From Alphaproteobacteria bacterium (GTDB lineage: Bacteria; Bacteroidota; Bacteroidia; Bacteroidales; FEN-979), in assembly GCA_009928665.1 (NCBI GenBank), contig SACF01000006.1, positions 1-64,000 of the forward strand: DNA of 64,000 nt, read 5' to 3'. The notes below the pieces were generated by a model. That model was not told where the DNA came from, made no database searches, and saw nothing but the letters and a program-made list of their open reading frames with translations. Position numbers and translations under genes: made by a program. Below, one piece after another: positions 1 to 9,962 of the stretch. Each line of letters begins with the position of its first letter. Position 1 is the stretch's first letter.

Positions 1-54
1 CCGAAAGTTCTGTTATCCGGGGCTTTTCAGTGCAAGTAAGTGAAAAAGTGTTTG

Positions 55-127
55 AGCGGTAAATGGGGATCGAACCCACGACCCTCAGCTTGGGAAGCTG
101 ATGCTCTACCATCTGAGCTACTACCGC
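55..127 (-). tRNA. tRNA-Gly (anticodon CCC)
   Basis: Read on the minus strand this 73-nt segment folds as a tRNA. The 7-bp acceptor stem (GCGGTAG with TTACCGC) contains one G-U pair; there is a D-arm, a 5-bp anticodon stem TCAGC/GCTGA around the loop TTCCCAA, and a T-arm with GGGTTCGATCC. Loop positions 34-36 read CCC, which decodes GGG glycine codons. No CCA is encoded and the discriminator base is T. A TAATTTTG element lies about 18 nt upstream of the mature 5' end. Confidence 0.95.
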
Positions 128-144
128 GTGGCATATTTGAACGA

Positions 145-152
145 CAAAATTA
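145..152 (-). promoter_or_regulatory. -7 promoter element for tRNA-Gly
   Basis: The minus strand reads TAATTTTG, an exact match to the Bacteroidota TAnnTTTG -7 element. It predicts transcription starting about 10 nt before the mature tRNA 5' end at 127. No good -33 TTG is seen at the expected spacing. Confidence 0.5.
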
Positions 153-209
153 AGAAAAGTTTACCAAATCCTGTATGATTATTTCCTGAATTCGGGATTC
201 ATTCCTCCT

Positions 210-2087
210 TTACCCGCCTGCCTCCCGTTCACTCAATTCAAGCCACCGGTCAGTTTTAGCCTCAATTTCTGCAAGGATAACGGCAAATCGTTCCGACTTC
301 TCGATTAAATCTGCCGATGAAAGTGTTCCCGAGTTCAACGAAACCTCCGTAGCGGATTTTTCGTCCTCGAGGAGTTGAATCTCCCTTTCCAACTGCTCAA
401 ACTCCCGCTTTTCCTTAAAGGTCAGCTTCTTATCATCAATTACCTTCTCCTTAACGACCGGCTCCCCGGGAGCGGCTTTCCTGCGCTGAAACTGCTCCCG
501 CCTTTTGCGTGCCTCACACCACTCACGGTATTGTGTATAGTTTCCCGGAAAATCCCTGATCTTTCCATCATCTTCAAAGACCAACAAATGATCGACGATC
601 TTGTCGAGAAAAAAACGGTCATGGGTAACCACCACAATACATCCGTTATATGAACTCAGATACTCCTCCAGAATATTCAGCGTCAGGATGTCGAGGTCGT
701 TGGTGGGTTCATCAAGGATCAGGAAATTCGGACTGTGCATGAGTACGGTAACCAGGTAAAGCCGCCGTTTTTCGCCGCCACTCAGCTTGTAAACCGGTTG
801 GTAATGAGAATGATACGGAAACATGAAATAATTCAGAAAAGCGGCAGCCGATACCGTCTCCCCGTTACCCAGCTTTACCACGTCGGCAATTTCGCGCACT
901 ACTTCGATCACTTTGGTTTGTTCGTTGAACGAGAGTCCCTGTTGCTGATAGTAGCCGAAAGCAACCGTTTCACCGGTCTGAATATGCCCTTTTACAGGCC
1001 GTAACCTGCCGGTGAGGAGGTCCAGAAAGGTCGACTTCCCAGAGCCATTCTTCCCGATAACCCCAATCTTTTCATTCCGCTTGAAGGTGTATGAAAAATT
1101 CTGTAAAACGGAGAGATCGCCCCAGTTAAATGATACATCATGGAGTTCAAGGATCTTCTTCCCCATCCTGACGCCTTCAATGTTGATGTTGATCCGTTCC
1201 TCGTGAATCTTTTTAGAAGCCACTTCTTTGAGTTCATAAAAACTGTCGATACGCGCCTTTGCCTTGGTGGTCCTTGCTTTGGGCATTCGTCGCATCCATT
1301 CCTGTTCCGTCCGTAACAAATTACGGGCACGCTCGGTCTCCTTATTCTGAATGTTATATCGTTCCGACTGCTTTTCAAGAAAATAACTGTAACTGCCTTT
1401 GTACCGGTACACAGCGGCATGCTCCATCTCGAGGATTTCATCGCATACCCGGTCCAGAAAATAGCGGTCGTGGGTCACCATCAGCAAGGTAATACGGGCC
1501 TTGCACAGGTATTCCTCCAACCACTCAATCATCTCCACGTCGAGATGGTTGGTCGGCTCATCGAGAATCAGGAACTGTGGCTCGGTAATTAAAACTTTTG
1601 CCAGGGCAACACGTTTCCGCTGGCCTCCCGACAGCTCACACAGCTTCTGGTTCATGTCGGGCAGCTTCAGTTGGGTAAGAATCTGCCGGATCCGGGTCTC
1701 ATATTCCCAACCCTGCAAGGCATCCATACGGTTGATGGCAGGTTCAAGGGCTTCCCGGTTGCCCGTGGTAATGGCCATCTCGTAATCAAGAATAGCTTGC
1801 TGTACTTCCGTGGTATGGGCGTACACCTCCTCGAAAACAGTGCTCTGAAGGTTCAAAGCGGGCTCCTGTTTGAGGTAGGCAAATGAATCGCGGGCAAAAT
1901 GTGTAACCTCGCCCCCATCGCTTGGTTCCAATCCAGCAATGATGTCGAGAAGGCTGGTCTTTCCGGCGCCGTTACGGGCAATTAAAGCGACTTTCTGTGA
2001 TTGGTTGATTACAAAAGAGATATCCTCGAAGAGGTTTTTTTCGCCATACGATCGGGCAAGGTTCTCGACCTGCAGAATGGTCGCCAT
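210..2087 (-). CDS. uup: ABC-F family ATPase, Uup-like
   Basis: A 625-residue protein with two ABC ATPase domains and no membrane segments, as in the ABC-F family, which acts on ribosomes. Domain 1 has Walker A GAGKT near residue 40, signature LSGGQ near 152 and Walker B with DEPTNHLD near 175. Domain 2 has GSGKS near 350, LSGGE near 436 and DEPTNDLD near 460. The inter-domain linker is rich in Arg/Lys. The last ~85 residues are charged and look like the coiled-coil C-terminal domain that marks Uup, and the length is close to E. coli Uup (635). The ATG at 2087 is preferred over a start 7 codons upstream because the family begins right before the first strand (ILQVENL). Uup has been linked to ribosome-associated functions and transposon excision; the role here is inferred by family. 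Confidence 0.9.
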   Translation of the reverse strand: MATILQVENLARSYGEKNLFEDISFVINQSQKVALIARNGAGKTSLLDIIAGLEPSDGGEVTHFARDSFAYLKQEPALNLQSTVFEEVYAHTTEVQQAILDYEMAITTGNREALEPAINRMDALQGWEYETRIRQILTQLKLPDMNQKLCELSGGQRKRVALAKVLITEPQFLILDEPTNHLDVEMIEWLEEYLCKARITLLMVTHDRYFLDRVCDEILEMEHAAVYRYKGSYSYFLEKQSERYNIQNKETERARNLLRTEQEWMRRMPKARTTKAKARIDSFYELKEVASKKIHEERININIEGVRMGKKILELHDVSFNWGDLSVLQNFSYTFKRNEKIGVIGKNGSGKSTFLDLLTGRLRPVKGHIQTGETVAFGYYQQQGLSFNEQTKVIEVVREIADVVKLGNGETVSAAAFLNYFMFPYHSHYQPVYKLSGGEKRRLYLVTVLMHSPNFLILDEPTNDLDILTLNILEEYLSSYNGCIVVVTHDRFFLDKIVDHLLVFEDDGKIRDFPGNYTQYREWCEARKRREQFQRRKAAPGEPVVKEKVIDDKKLTFKEKREFEQLEREIQLLEDEKSATEVSLNSGTLSSADLIEKSERFAVILAEIEAKTDRWLELSEREAGG

Positions 2088-2105
2088 TTTAAAATATTGT
2101 GCCGG

Positions 2106-2113
2106 CAAAGATA
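2106..2113 (-). promoter_or_regulatory. -7 promoter element for uup
   Basis: The minus strand reads TATCTTTG, matching TAnnTTTG, 19 nt upstream of the ATG at 2087. This also argues against the longer reading frame starting at 2108, which would begin almost at the predicted transcription start. No convincing -33 element. Confidence 0.5.
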
Positions 2114-2266
2114 GGAAAAATCGCCGGTAACGATAACTTTAGACAACGGAGAGCGCAGTGTGTGACACTACCCGGTGAAAGCGGATTTCTTTTTCCCCAA
2201 ACCTGTTCCGATTCGGTCTAAGGTTTTTTCCGTGAATTTTTTTTTTAATTTTACTGAAAAAATTTT

Positions 2267-2830
2267 ATGCCCCTGCACAATATCTTAGTCATCCTGGCCT
2301 TCGGATTGTTAGGGGTGTCGGTATTTCTTATCGGGAAGAAACAAAAGATTTCCGCTTCAGAGATACGGGGCAGGCCTTCGATTGAACCTTTTTTTTTCTA
2401 TTCGGGTAAAATTGCGCTTTTCTGTTCAGTCATTTTATTTTTGATCAAAGCAATATTCCCGCACTTCGGGTATATTCATGTTCCATCTGCTCTTTCCTGG
2501 ATTGCAGTCGGATTACTATGTTTTTCCGGAGTAATCATGGTATTAGCAATTCAGGAGCTTGGGCTTGAAATCAAAATGGGCCTGCCCAAACAAAAAACCC
2601 GTCTGCATACCGGTGGAATGTACCGGTTCAGCCGCAATCCCCTCTATACCACACTGAGCCTGATGGCAATTGCCTCCTGTCTCTATTTCCCCGATCTGAT
2701 CAACATAACCATGGCGCTTTATGGAATTATCGTGCATCATTTCATCATTAAAGCCGAAGAGAACTATCTCTCGGAACACTTTAAAAGTGAATGGGATCAA
2801 TATGTACTGAAGGTAAGACGCTACTTTTAA
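2267..2830 (+). CDS. Isoprenylcysteine carboxyl methyltransferase / phospholipid N-methyltransferase-like membrane protein
   Basis: A 187-residue integral membrane protein with about four or five hydrophobic segments. The C-terminal half contains the hallmark of the ICMT/PEMT superfamily: a tract of GMYRFSRNPLYT type (near residues 118-129) followed by a hydrophobic helix and a late EENYLSEHF motif, the segments that bind S-adenosylmethionine at the membrane face. The substrate cannot be told from sequence; bacterial members methylate lipids or other small molecules. It sits 25 bp upstream of the hybrid histidine kinase on the same strand, so the two may be cotranscribed. Confidence 0.8.
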   Translation: MPLHNILVILAFGLLGVSVFLIGKKQKISASEIRGRPSIEPFFFYSGKIALFCSVILFLIKAIFPHFGYIHVPSALSWIAVGLLCFSGVIMVLAIQELGLEIKMGLPKQKTRLHTGGMYRFSRNPLYTTLSLMAIASCLYFPDLINITMALYGIIVHHFIIKAEENYLSEHFKSEWDQYVLKVRRYF

Positions 2831-2855
2831 TCGCTGTACCAATACCACCAAACCA

Positions 2856-5636
2856 ATGAATTTTAATACTCCGGAACACAAAGAAGTACTTTCCCTGCTA
2901 AATGCAAGTCTTTCAGGCATCATCTTTACCACGGAAGACCGGAAGATAATGTTCGTCAACGCGAAATGTCTGACCATGCTGGGGATTGGCTCAGAAAGTG
3001 AGATCCTCAACAAACCCTTGTCGGACCTTTTTCAGGAACCCGGGGAACATCATACGCAAGTCATCGACCAGGAAAAAAATGCCGACCAGTCCATGATGCT
3101 CATGCAAAAACCTGATGGAAGCCAGGTACCCGTTTTGTTGCATTCGAAAAATTTCAGGTTCGGGGGCGTGTCGTTGATCATGGTTTCAATCATGGATATT
3201 ACCAGCACCATACGAAAAACTGCCGACTTATCTGAAAGTAAGCGACAATTTACAACGCTGCTCGACAACCTGCCGGGTATGGTATACCGATGCCGGAATG
3301 ACCGGGATTGGACCATGGAATTCATCAGTGACGGCTGCATTGAACTCACCGGTTATAAACCATCCGACCTTATCCTTAATAAAACCATCTCCTATAATGA
3401 TCTGATCGCTCTTGATGACCGTGATCGAATCTGGAATGAAGTACAGGTAGGGTTGAAATCACATCTCCCCTATACCCTGAATTACAAGATAATCACTGCC
3501 AATCATCAAATAAAATGGGTATGGGAACGTGCCAAAGGGATTTTTTCCCAAAATGGAACCCTGCAACATATTGAAGGATTTATATTCGATGTAACGGAAC
3601 AGAAAAGAGCCGAACTGATTCAAAAAATCCTGTTCGAAATTTCTAAGTCCTCATACATGACCTCCAACCTTGATGAGGTCTTCAGGTCGATACATGCCAA
3701 CCTTGGATTGATACTCGATGTGGAGAATTTCTATGTCGCCATGTATGATAAAAAGACCCATACCATTTCCCTTCCTTACCAGGTTGACTCAGAAGACAAA
3801 TTTGCCGTCTTTCCGGCTGGCAAGACCATGACCGGGTATATCATTCAGACCCGGACTCCTTTGATGGCCACCCAACAGATCATTGAAGAACTCGCCCGCA
3901 CCGGACAAATTGAGATCGTCGGAACCCCAGCAAAGGTATGGCTTGGCGTTCCCCTCATCGTGAACGATGAAGTGATCGGCGTCATCGCAGTCCAGAATTA
4001 CACCGATCCAAACCGGTACAACCTGCAAGACCTGGAACTGTTGAAATTTGTAGCCGACCAGATCGCCATCTCCATTTTAAGGAAAAGTGTCGAAGATGTC
4101 TTCCAGAAAGAAAAGGCTTACCTGGATCAGCTTTTCGAGGGGAGTCCCGAGGCTATCATCATGATCGATACCGATGGAAATGTAATCAAGGCAAACTCAG
4201 AGTTTACCCATCTTTACGGTTACCGGCAGAATGAAATCATCGGAGTCAATGTGGATGAACTCATCGCGAACCCCGATATAAAAAGTGAAGCCGTCCAAAT
4301 AACACAAAATGTCCTGAAGGGCAGCGTTACGGAGCTGGAAACGCAACGCAAACATAAGGACGGCCACCTGATTGATGTTTCCATAATCGTTACCCCCATC
4401 ATTATCAAAGGGGTTACAGAAGGAGCATATGGAATCTACCGCGATATATCGGACCGGAAAAAAATTGAGAAAAACCTGATTGCCGCGAAAGAAAAAGCAG
4501 AGGAATCCGATAAACTCAAATCCGCATTCCTTTCGAATATGTCGCATGAGATCCGGACTCCCATGAACGCCATTTTAGGATTCTCGACCCTGCTTTCCGA
4601 TCCCGGAATTTCAGAAGAGGAACGGACTGAATTCATTCACATCATTAAAGAACGGGGAACCGACCTCATGCGGATCATCGATGACATCATCGACGTGGCA
4701 AAAATTGAATCGGGACAGGTCCGCATCGAAATAAAGGAGTGTAAGGTTAACAATCTGTTGACAAACCTTTCGGTCACACTCAACGAAGTCAAACGGAAGA
4801 CCAATAAACTGAATGTAATCCTGAACTGTCTGCCCGGAAATACCGATAAGGACTTTACCATACTTACCGATGGGAACCGGCTGCGGCAGATCCTTACCAA
4901 CCTGATTGAAAACGCCTTAAAATTCACCGATGAAGGATTTGTTGAGTTTGGATACACCTTCTTGAATGTTGAAAATAAATCCTTTATCGAATTTTTTGTA
5001 CGCGATACCGGAATCGGCATACCCCAGGAGATGCACAACATTATCTTCGAACGCTTCCGCCAGGTCGACGACAGCAACACGCGGAAATACGGCGGAACAG
5101 GTCTCGGGCTTACCATTTCGAAAAACCTGATTCAACTGCTCGGCGGTGAGATCCGGCTTGAATCGGAACGCGGAAAAGGGACAAAATTTTTTGTCCGGCT
5201 TCCACTGACCATCCCGCCCGGTATGACCTTCGATGCCGCGATTCCAAAACCCGCTGCAGTTGCACCCAATACCTGGCCCGGAAAGGTTATTCTCGTTGCA
5301 GAAGATGAGGAGTCAAATTTCTTCCTCATGGACCGTATCCTGAAACGGACCGGGGTCAAGCTGGTGTGGGCAAAAAACGGGTTCGAAGCCATCGAAATGT
5401 GCAACAGCCAACACATCGATCTGGTACTGATGGATATCCGCATGCCCCTGCTCGATGGCTATGAAGCCACTGTGGAGATCAAAAAAGAACATAAAACGCT
5501 TCCCATCATCGCCCAGACGGCTTATGCATTGAAAGGCGAACGTGAACGAAGCCTTGCCGCCGGCTGTGATAACTACCTTTCAAAACCAATCGACTCGCGC
5601 GAATTATTGTCGATTTTAGGCAAATACCTGGGCTGA
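2856..5636 (+). CDS. Hybrid sensor histidine kinase (PAS-PAS-GAF-PAS-HisKA-HATPase-REC)
   Basis: A 926-residue soluble hybrid kinase. In order it shows a PAS domain (about 8-120), a second PAS with PAC-like WVWERAKG (about 131-250), a GAF domain (about 265-410), a third PAS (about 422-540), a HisKA dimerisation helix with SHEIRTPMN and phospho-acceptor His564, and a HATPase domain with N-box NLIENALKF (682-690), DTGIGIP (717-723) and GGTGLGLTI (746-754). A receiver domain follows with acidic pocket AEDEE, phospho-acceptor Asp860 in LVLMDIRMP and Lys910. There is no signal peptide or membrane segment, so sensing is presumably cytoplasmic. No output or HPt domain is present, so phosphotransfer must continue to an unlinked partner, or the receiver is autoregulatory. 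It is followed after 31 bp by a peptidase gene. Confidence 0.93.
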   Translation: MNFNTPEHKEVLSLLNASLSGIIFTTEDRKIMFVNAKCLTMLGIGSESEILNKPLSDLFQEPGEHHTQVIDQEKNADQSMMLMQKPDGSQVPVLLHSKNFRFGGVSLIMVSIMDITSTIRKTADLSESKRQFTTLLDNLPGMVYRCRNDRDWTMEFISDGCIELTGYKPSDLILNKTISYNDLIALDDRDRIWNEVQVGLKSHLPYTLNYKIITANHQIKWVWERAKGIFSQNGTLQHIEGFIFDVTEQKRAELIQKILFEISKSSYMTSNLDEVFRSIHANLGLILDVENFYVAMYDKKTHTISLPYQVDSEDKFAVFPAGKTMTGYIIQTRTPLMATQQIIEELARTGQIEIVGTPAKVWLGVPLIVNDEVIGVIAVQNYTDPNRYNLQDLELLKFVADQIAISILRKSVEDVFQKEKAYLDQLFEGSPEAIIMIDTDGNVIKANSEFTHLYGYRQNEIIGVNVDELIANPDIKSEAVQITQNVLKGSVTELETQRKHKDGHLIDVSIIVTPIIIKGVTEGAYGIYRDISDRKKIEKNLIAAKEKAEESDKLKSAFLSNMSHEIRTPMNAILGFSTLLSDPGISEEERTEFIHIIKERGTDLMRIIDDIIDVAKIESGQVRIEIKECKVNNLLTNLSVTLNEVKRKTNKLNVILNCLPGNTDKDFTILTDGNRLRQILTNLIENALKFTDEGFVEFGYTFLNVENKSFIEFFVRDTGIGIPQEMHNIIFERFRQVDDSNTRKYGGTGLGLTISKNLIQLLGGEIRLESERGKGTKFFVRLPLTIPPGMTFDAAIPKPAAVAPNTWPGKVILVAEDEESNFFLMDRILKRTGVKLVWAKNGFEAIEMCNSQHIDLVLMDIRMPLLDGYEATVEIKKEHKTLPIIAQTAYALKGERERSLAAGCDNYLSKPIDSRELLSILGKYLG

Positions 5637-5667
5637 TTTTATCTTTTAAACATAAAAACATATCAAT

Positions 5668-7758
5668 ATGAATAAGTATAATATGCTTTGGGCAGCCTTG
5701 CTGACAGCCGGGTTGTTTGCTTGTAAAACCGGTGAAAACAAAAAGGAGGAGGCTCCTCTGATTGAAAAAAAGAACCTGGAACTGAAAAGTGATGTCATGA
5801 CACCGGAGGTGCTGTGGAGTTTTGGCCGGGTAAGTGAACCCGAAGTAGCTCCCGATAACAAAACCATCGTATACGGCGTAACCTATTACGACATCGATCA
5901 GAATAAGAGCAACCGGGAACTTTACACCATCGGAACCGATGGGACAAACCTACAACAGATAACACGCACCCGGTTCAGTGAAAACCAGGCAATGTGGACT
6001 CCCGACGGGAAAAAGATTGCCTTTCTCTCACCCGAATCGGGCTCCATGCAGTTGTGGATGATGGATCCGGATGGCGCCAACAGGGTGCAAATCACACAGG
6101 TTGAAAACGGGATCAACGGGTACAAAATTTCACCCGATATGAAAAAGATCCTCTATATTGCTGACGTTTACCCCGACAACAAGTTCAAAGACCTCTATCA
6201 GGGATTGCCGAAAGCTACCGGTCGAATCTATAACGACCTGATGTACCGGCATTGGGATACCTGGGTACAGTCGTACAGCCATATTTTCACGGCAGAGCTG
6301 ACCCGGGAAAAAATAACCACCGGAACCGACATCATGTCGGGGGAACCATATGAATCACCCCTGATGCCTTTTGGCGGAATGGAACAGATCAACTGGAGTC
6401 CCGACAGCAAAACCATCGCCTATACCTGCCGCAAAAAGACGGGAAGGGAATATGCAATCTCAACCAACTCCGATATCTACCTCTATTCGGTTGAAACCGG
6501 GAAAACCAACAATATATCAGAGGGAATGATGGGTTATGATGTTGCGCCGGTCTATTCACCGGACGGGTCGAAGATCGCATGGCAAAGTATGGAGCGCGAT
6601 GGCTATGAATCCGATAAGAATCGCCTGATCGTTTTTGATATTGCTTCGGGCGACAAGAAAGATTTCTCAGCAACTTTCGATCAGAATGTTGAAAGTCCGG
6701 CATGGAGTGGTGACGGACAGACCATTTATTTTATCAGCGACTGGCACGCAACCGATGAGATTTACAAACTGGAGCTTGGCGATGGAAAGATTACGCGCAT
6801 AACCAATGGGATCCATAATTACACCGGGGTTATTCCTGCCGGCGACCGGCTGATAGCCACCCTCGTCTCCATGTCGATGCCGGCAGAGATCTATTCCGTT
6901 GACAAGACCAGCGGTAAAGATACCCGGCTGACGATGACCAACAAAGATCTGCTGGATCAGTTAAAGTTCGGTCGGGTTGAACAACGATGGATCAAAACCA
7001 CCGATAACAAGGATATGCACACCTGGATTATCTATCCTGTGAATTTTGATTCCACTAAAAAATACCCCGCCCTGCTTTATTGCGAAGGCGGTCCGCAAAG
7101 TACCGTCAGCCAGTTCTGGTCGTACCGCTGGAATTTTCAAATGATGGCCGCCAACGGTTATGTTATTGTTGCTCCCAACCGGAGAGGACTTCCCGGTTTC
7201 GGCAAGGAATGGAACGAACAGATAAGCGGAGACTACGGAGGACAAAACATGAAGGACTACCTCAGCGCCATCGATGTCGTTTCAAAGGAATCCTATATTG
7301 ACAAGGATAGGTTGGGGTGTATTGGCGCCAGTTATGGCGGATTTTCTGTTTACTGGCTTGCCGGGAACCACAACAAGCGGTTTAAGGCATTCATCGCCCA
7401 TGACGGCATGTTCAACCTCGAGGCCCAGTATCTTGAAACCGAAGAGATGTGGTTTGTCAACTGGGATCTGGGTGGACCATTCTGGGATAAAAACAACAAA
7501 ATCGCCCAACGCTCTTTCGAAAATTCACCACACCGGTTCGTACAGAACTGGGACACCCCCATTCTGGTGATCCATGGCGAGCTCGATTACCGGATTGTGG
7601 CAACCCAGGGCATGCAAGCGTTCAATGCCGCAATTCTCAGGGGAATTCCCGCCGAGTTTCTGTACTTCCCCGATGAGAACCACTGGGTACTCAAACCCCA
7701 GAATGGAATCCTCTGGCAACGAACCTTCTATAACTGGCTCGATAAATGGCTGAAATAA
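5668..7758 (+). CDS. S9 family prolyl-oligopeptidase-like lipoprotein
   Basis: A 696-residue serine peptidase. The N-terminus is a lipoprotein signal peptide with lipobox LFAC (Cys19). Residues ~50-430 contain repeated PD40/beta-propeller blades (W-S/T-PDG-K-I-A type). The C-terminal alpha/beta-hydrolase domain has nucleophile Ser555 in GASYGGFS, Asp640 in HGELDYRI and His672 in DENHWV, a complete catalytic triad. Lipid anchoring places it in the periplasm or on the cell surface, where it would trim peptides, probably for nutrition. The gene is followed 17 bp later by a sirtuin gene and probably shares its transcript. Confidence 0.92.
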   Translation: MNKYNMLWAALLTAGLFACKTGENKKEEAPLIEKKNLELKSDVMTPEVLWSFGRVSEPEVAPDNKTIVYGVTYYDIDQNKSNRELYTIGTDGTNLQQITRTRFSENQAMWTPDGKKIAFLSPESGSMQLWMMDPDGANRVQITQVENGINGYKISPDMKKILYIADVYPDNKFKDLYQGLPKATGRIYNDLMYRHWDTWVQSYSHIFTAELTREKITTGTDIMSGEPYESPLMPFGGMEQINWSPDSKTIAYTCRKKTGREYAISTNSDIYLYSVETGKTNNISEGMMGYDVAPVYSPDGSKIAWQSMERDGYESDKNRLIVFDIASGDKKDFSATFDQNVESPAWSGDGQTIYFISDWHATDEIYKLELGDGKITRITNGIHNYTGVIPAGDRLIATLVSMSMPAEIYSVDKTSGKDTRLTMTNKDLLDQLKFGRVEQRWIKTTDNKDMHTWIIYPVNFDSTKKYPALLYCEGGPQSTVSQFWSYRWNFQMMAANGYVIVAPNRRGLPGFGKEWNEQISGDYGGQNMKDYLSAIDVVSKESYIDKDRLGCIGASYGGFSVYWLAGNHNKRFKAFIAHDGMFNLEAQYLETEEMWFVNWDLGGPFWDKNNKIAQRSFENSPHRFVQNWDTPILVIHGELDYRIVATQGMQAFNAAILRGIPAEFLYFPDENHWVLKPQNGILWQRTFYNWLDKWLK

Positions 7759-7775
7759 CAATCTGATCCGCTCCC

Positions 7776-8540
7776 ATGACCGATCTTATCAGGAAGGCAA
7801 CAGGGATACTCAGGCAGTCATCATTTACAACCGCCTTCACGGGTGCCGGAATTTCGGTCGAAAGCGGAATTCCACCCTTTCGGGGAAAGAATGGACTTTG
7901 GAACAAGTACAATCCGGAGATCCTTGATCTTGCCTACTTCCATGAACATCCCTCCGAATCCTGGGAGGTCATCCGTGAAATATTTTACGATCACTTTAAA
8001 AATGCCCGGCCAAACAAAGCCCATGAGATCCTCGCACGAATGGAACGGGAAGGGTTGTTGAGCCAGGTGATCACCCAGAATATCGATGACCTTCACCGGC
8101 TGGCCGGATCAAAAGTCGTAACGGCTTTTCACGGAAATTCGGCCACACTGCGCTGCATTCATTGCGACCGGACGTACCATATTTCACTGATCAGCCTGGA
8201 TCATCTGCCCCCGACCTGCCGGGAATGCGGGGGATTGCTGAAACCCGATTTTGTTTTTTTTGGTGAAACGATTCCGCAGATGGCTCTTCATTCTTCCTAT
8301 GAAGCAGCTTCACTGTCGGAAGTGATGCTCGTCATCGGCACTACCGGTGAAGTGATGCCGGCGAATCAGATCCCCGTCATTGCCAGGCAGAACGGTGCTG
8401 CCATTATCGAGATCAACCCGCAACCCTCCGCGTTCACTTCGGCACTGACAGATATCTTTTTGCAGGGAAAAGCTGCAGAGATCATGGAGATGATTAACAG
8501 GGAATTGTTTCCGGATGCTATTTCCCCCGCCCCTGGATGA
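7776..8540 (+). CDS. Sir2 family NAD-dependent protein deacylase
   Basis: A 254-residue sirtuin. It shows the NAD-binding TGAGIS (22-27) with downstream IPPFRG, TQNIDDLH (100-107), catalytic His119 in AFHGN, and a zinc ribbon of four cysteines (C127, C130, C148, C151). Length matches bacterial CobB-type sirtuins. These enzymes remove acyl groups from lysines using NAD+, producing nicotinamide and O-acyl-ADP-ribose. The 3' end overlaps the convergent sugar transferase gene by 23 bp, so both proteins end in shared DNA read on opposite strands. Confidence 0.93.
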   Translation: MTDLIRKATGILRQSSFTTAFTGAGISVESGIPPFRGKNGLWNKYNPEILDLAYFHEHPSESWEVIREIFYDHFKNARPNKAHEILARMEREGLLSQVITQNIDDLHRLAGSKVVTAFHGNSATLRCIHCDRTYHISLISLDHLPPTCRECGGLLKPDFVFFGETIPQMALHSSYEAASLSEVMLVIGTTGEVMPANQIPVIARQNGAAIIEINPQPSAFTSALTDIFLQGKAAEIMEMINRELFPDAISPAPG

Positions 8541-9933
8541 TGATCAGGATGGTATAGATCAGGATTTTGAAATCCATCGCCAGCGACATGTTCTCAATAT
8601 AGAGAATGTCGAATTTCAGTCGTTCGACCATCTGGTCCAGATTCTCGGCATAACCATATTTCACCTGCCCCCAGGAGGTGATGCCCGGTTTTACCTTATG
8701 CAAAAGCCGGTAGTGAGGCGCTTGTTTCGTGATCATGTTGATATAAAACTGACGTTCCGGCCGGGGGCCGACCAGACTCATATCGCCCTTCAACACCGTG
8801 TAGAACTGGGGGACTTCATCCACCCGGAACTGACGCAGAAACTTACCGATCGGCGTGATCCTCGGATCATTCTTCGAAGATAACTGCGGACCATTTTCCT
8901 CGGCATTGTTGTACATCGTCCTGAATTTATGCATGATGAAAGGCTTTCCCCGAATACCGATTCGCTCCTGTGAATAAAAAACCGGTCCCGCTGAAGTCAA
9001 CTTGATCATGATGGCTGTTATCAGCATCACCGGAGAAAGCAGGATCAGACATATGCTCGATATCACGATATCGAGAATCCTTTTCAGCGACATCTGCCAG
9101 TCGGGCATCAGATCCGGATAAATTTGGATCAGCGGGGCATGGAAAATGGAGGTCGTTTTAACAGAGCCCATCAGGATATCCTGCATAGCGGGGATGATTT
9201 TGATTACAACATCGGTATCTTCAAGCTGCGTGATAATATTTTCAATGGTATGATTTTCAGAATGCTCAATGGCAATGATTACCTCTTCGATACTGTTTTC
9301 GCGGATCAGCCGGTTCAAATCCTGCAGCCCACCGAGATGGGGAATAAAATCGGTCAGTTTATACTGACTGTAATCCTCTACATTGATAAAGCCCACAAAC
9401 CGGTTTCCCGATGATTTCACCTGATTCTCGATCTCATGATAAATATTCACAGCATTCCCGTTGCTGCCGATGATGATGGTGTTGAAACCGATGATTTTAT
9501 GATGGATCTTATAAGCTGCCCGGGATGTCAGAAAGAAACGGAACCCGGCCGTGAAAAACAAATGGAGAAAAATAAGGATAAAGAAAAATTCCGCGTAGTT
9601 TCTCTGACTGATAATGACATCATCGAGGATCAGGGTAAAAAACAATATGGTCACGCCGATAAAAGTGATCAAAATGGACTGTGCAAACTCACGGAGCCGG
9701 GCTTTACGGTATATTTTACGGTAGGTTCCGATCAGCGTGTACAGAATCAGCCAGAATATCGGAATAATGGTAATCCCGTAATACAATTTCCGGTCTGTGA
9801 AGATATCCTGGATATGAGAGAAAATCTGGTGGTCAACCACCCACTTCCTGTAAACGAAGAATAAGGTCCAGGCTATGAAAGCTGAAAGAAAGTCAGCAAT
9901 AATATACTTGGTCACCTGTAAACGTTTATTCAT
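8518..9933 (-). CDS. Undecaprenyl-phosphate sugar phosphotransferase (exopolysaccharide initiating transferase)
   Basis: A 471-residue polyprenyl-phosphate hexose-1-phosphate transferase of the WcaJ/EpsE kind. The N-terminus has about four membrane helices (residues 1-135). A central nucleotide-binding-like domain (about 140-270) follows, and the C-terminal bacterial sugar transferase domain begins at a re-entrant helix near residue 290, with SQERIGIRGKPF, HKFRTM and VGPRPER motifs. It transfers a sugar phosphate from a nucleotide sugar to the lipid carrier, starting a surface glycan repeat unit. It lies 29 bp or more downstream of a lipoprotein and an oxidoreductase gene on the same strand. 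The exact sugar is unknown. Confidence 0.9.
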   Translation of the reverse strand: MNKRLQVTKYIIADFLSAFIAWTLFFVYRKWVVDHQIFSHIQDIFTDRKLYYGITIIPIFWLILYTLIGTYRKIYRKARLREFAQSILITFIGVTILFFTLILDDVIISQRNYAEFFFILIFLHLFFTAGFRFFLTSRAAYKIHHKIIGFNTIIIGSNGNAVNIYHEIENQVKSSGNRFVGFINVEDYSQYKLTDFIPHLGGLQDLNRLIRENSIEEVIIAIEHSENHTIENIITQLEDTDVVIKIIPAMQDILMGSVKTTSIFHAPLIQIYPDLMPDWQMSLKRILDIVISSICLILLSPVMLITAIMIKLTSAGPVFYSQERIGIRGKPFIMHKFRTMYNNAEENGPQLSSKNDPRITPIGKFLRQFRVDEVPQFYTVLKGDMSLVGPRPERQFYINMITKQAPHYRLLHKVKPGITSWGQVKYGYAENLDQMVERLKFDILYIENMSLAMDFKILIYTILIIIQGRGK

Positions 9934-9962
9934 CCTTGTAAGTTTAAAACCGGTAGTTCCCG

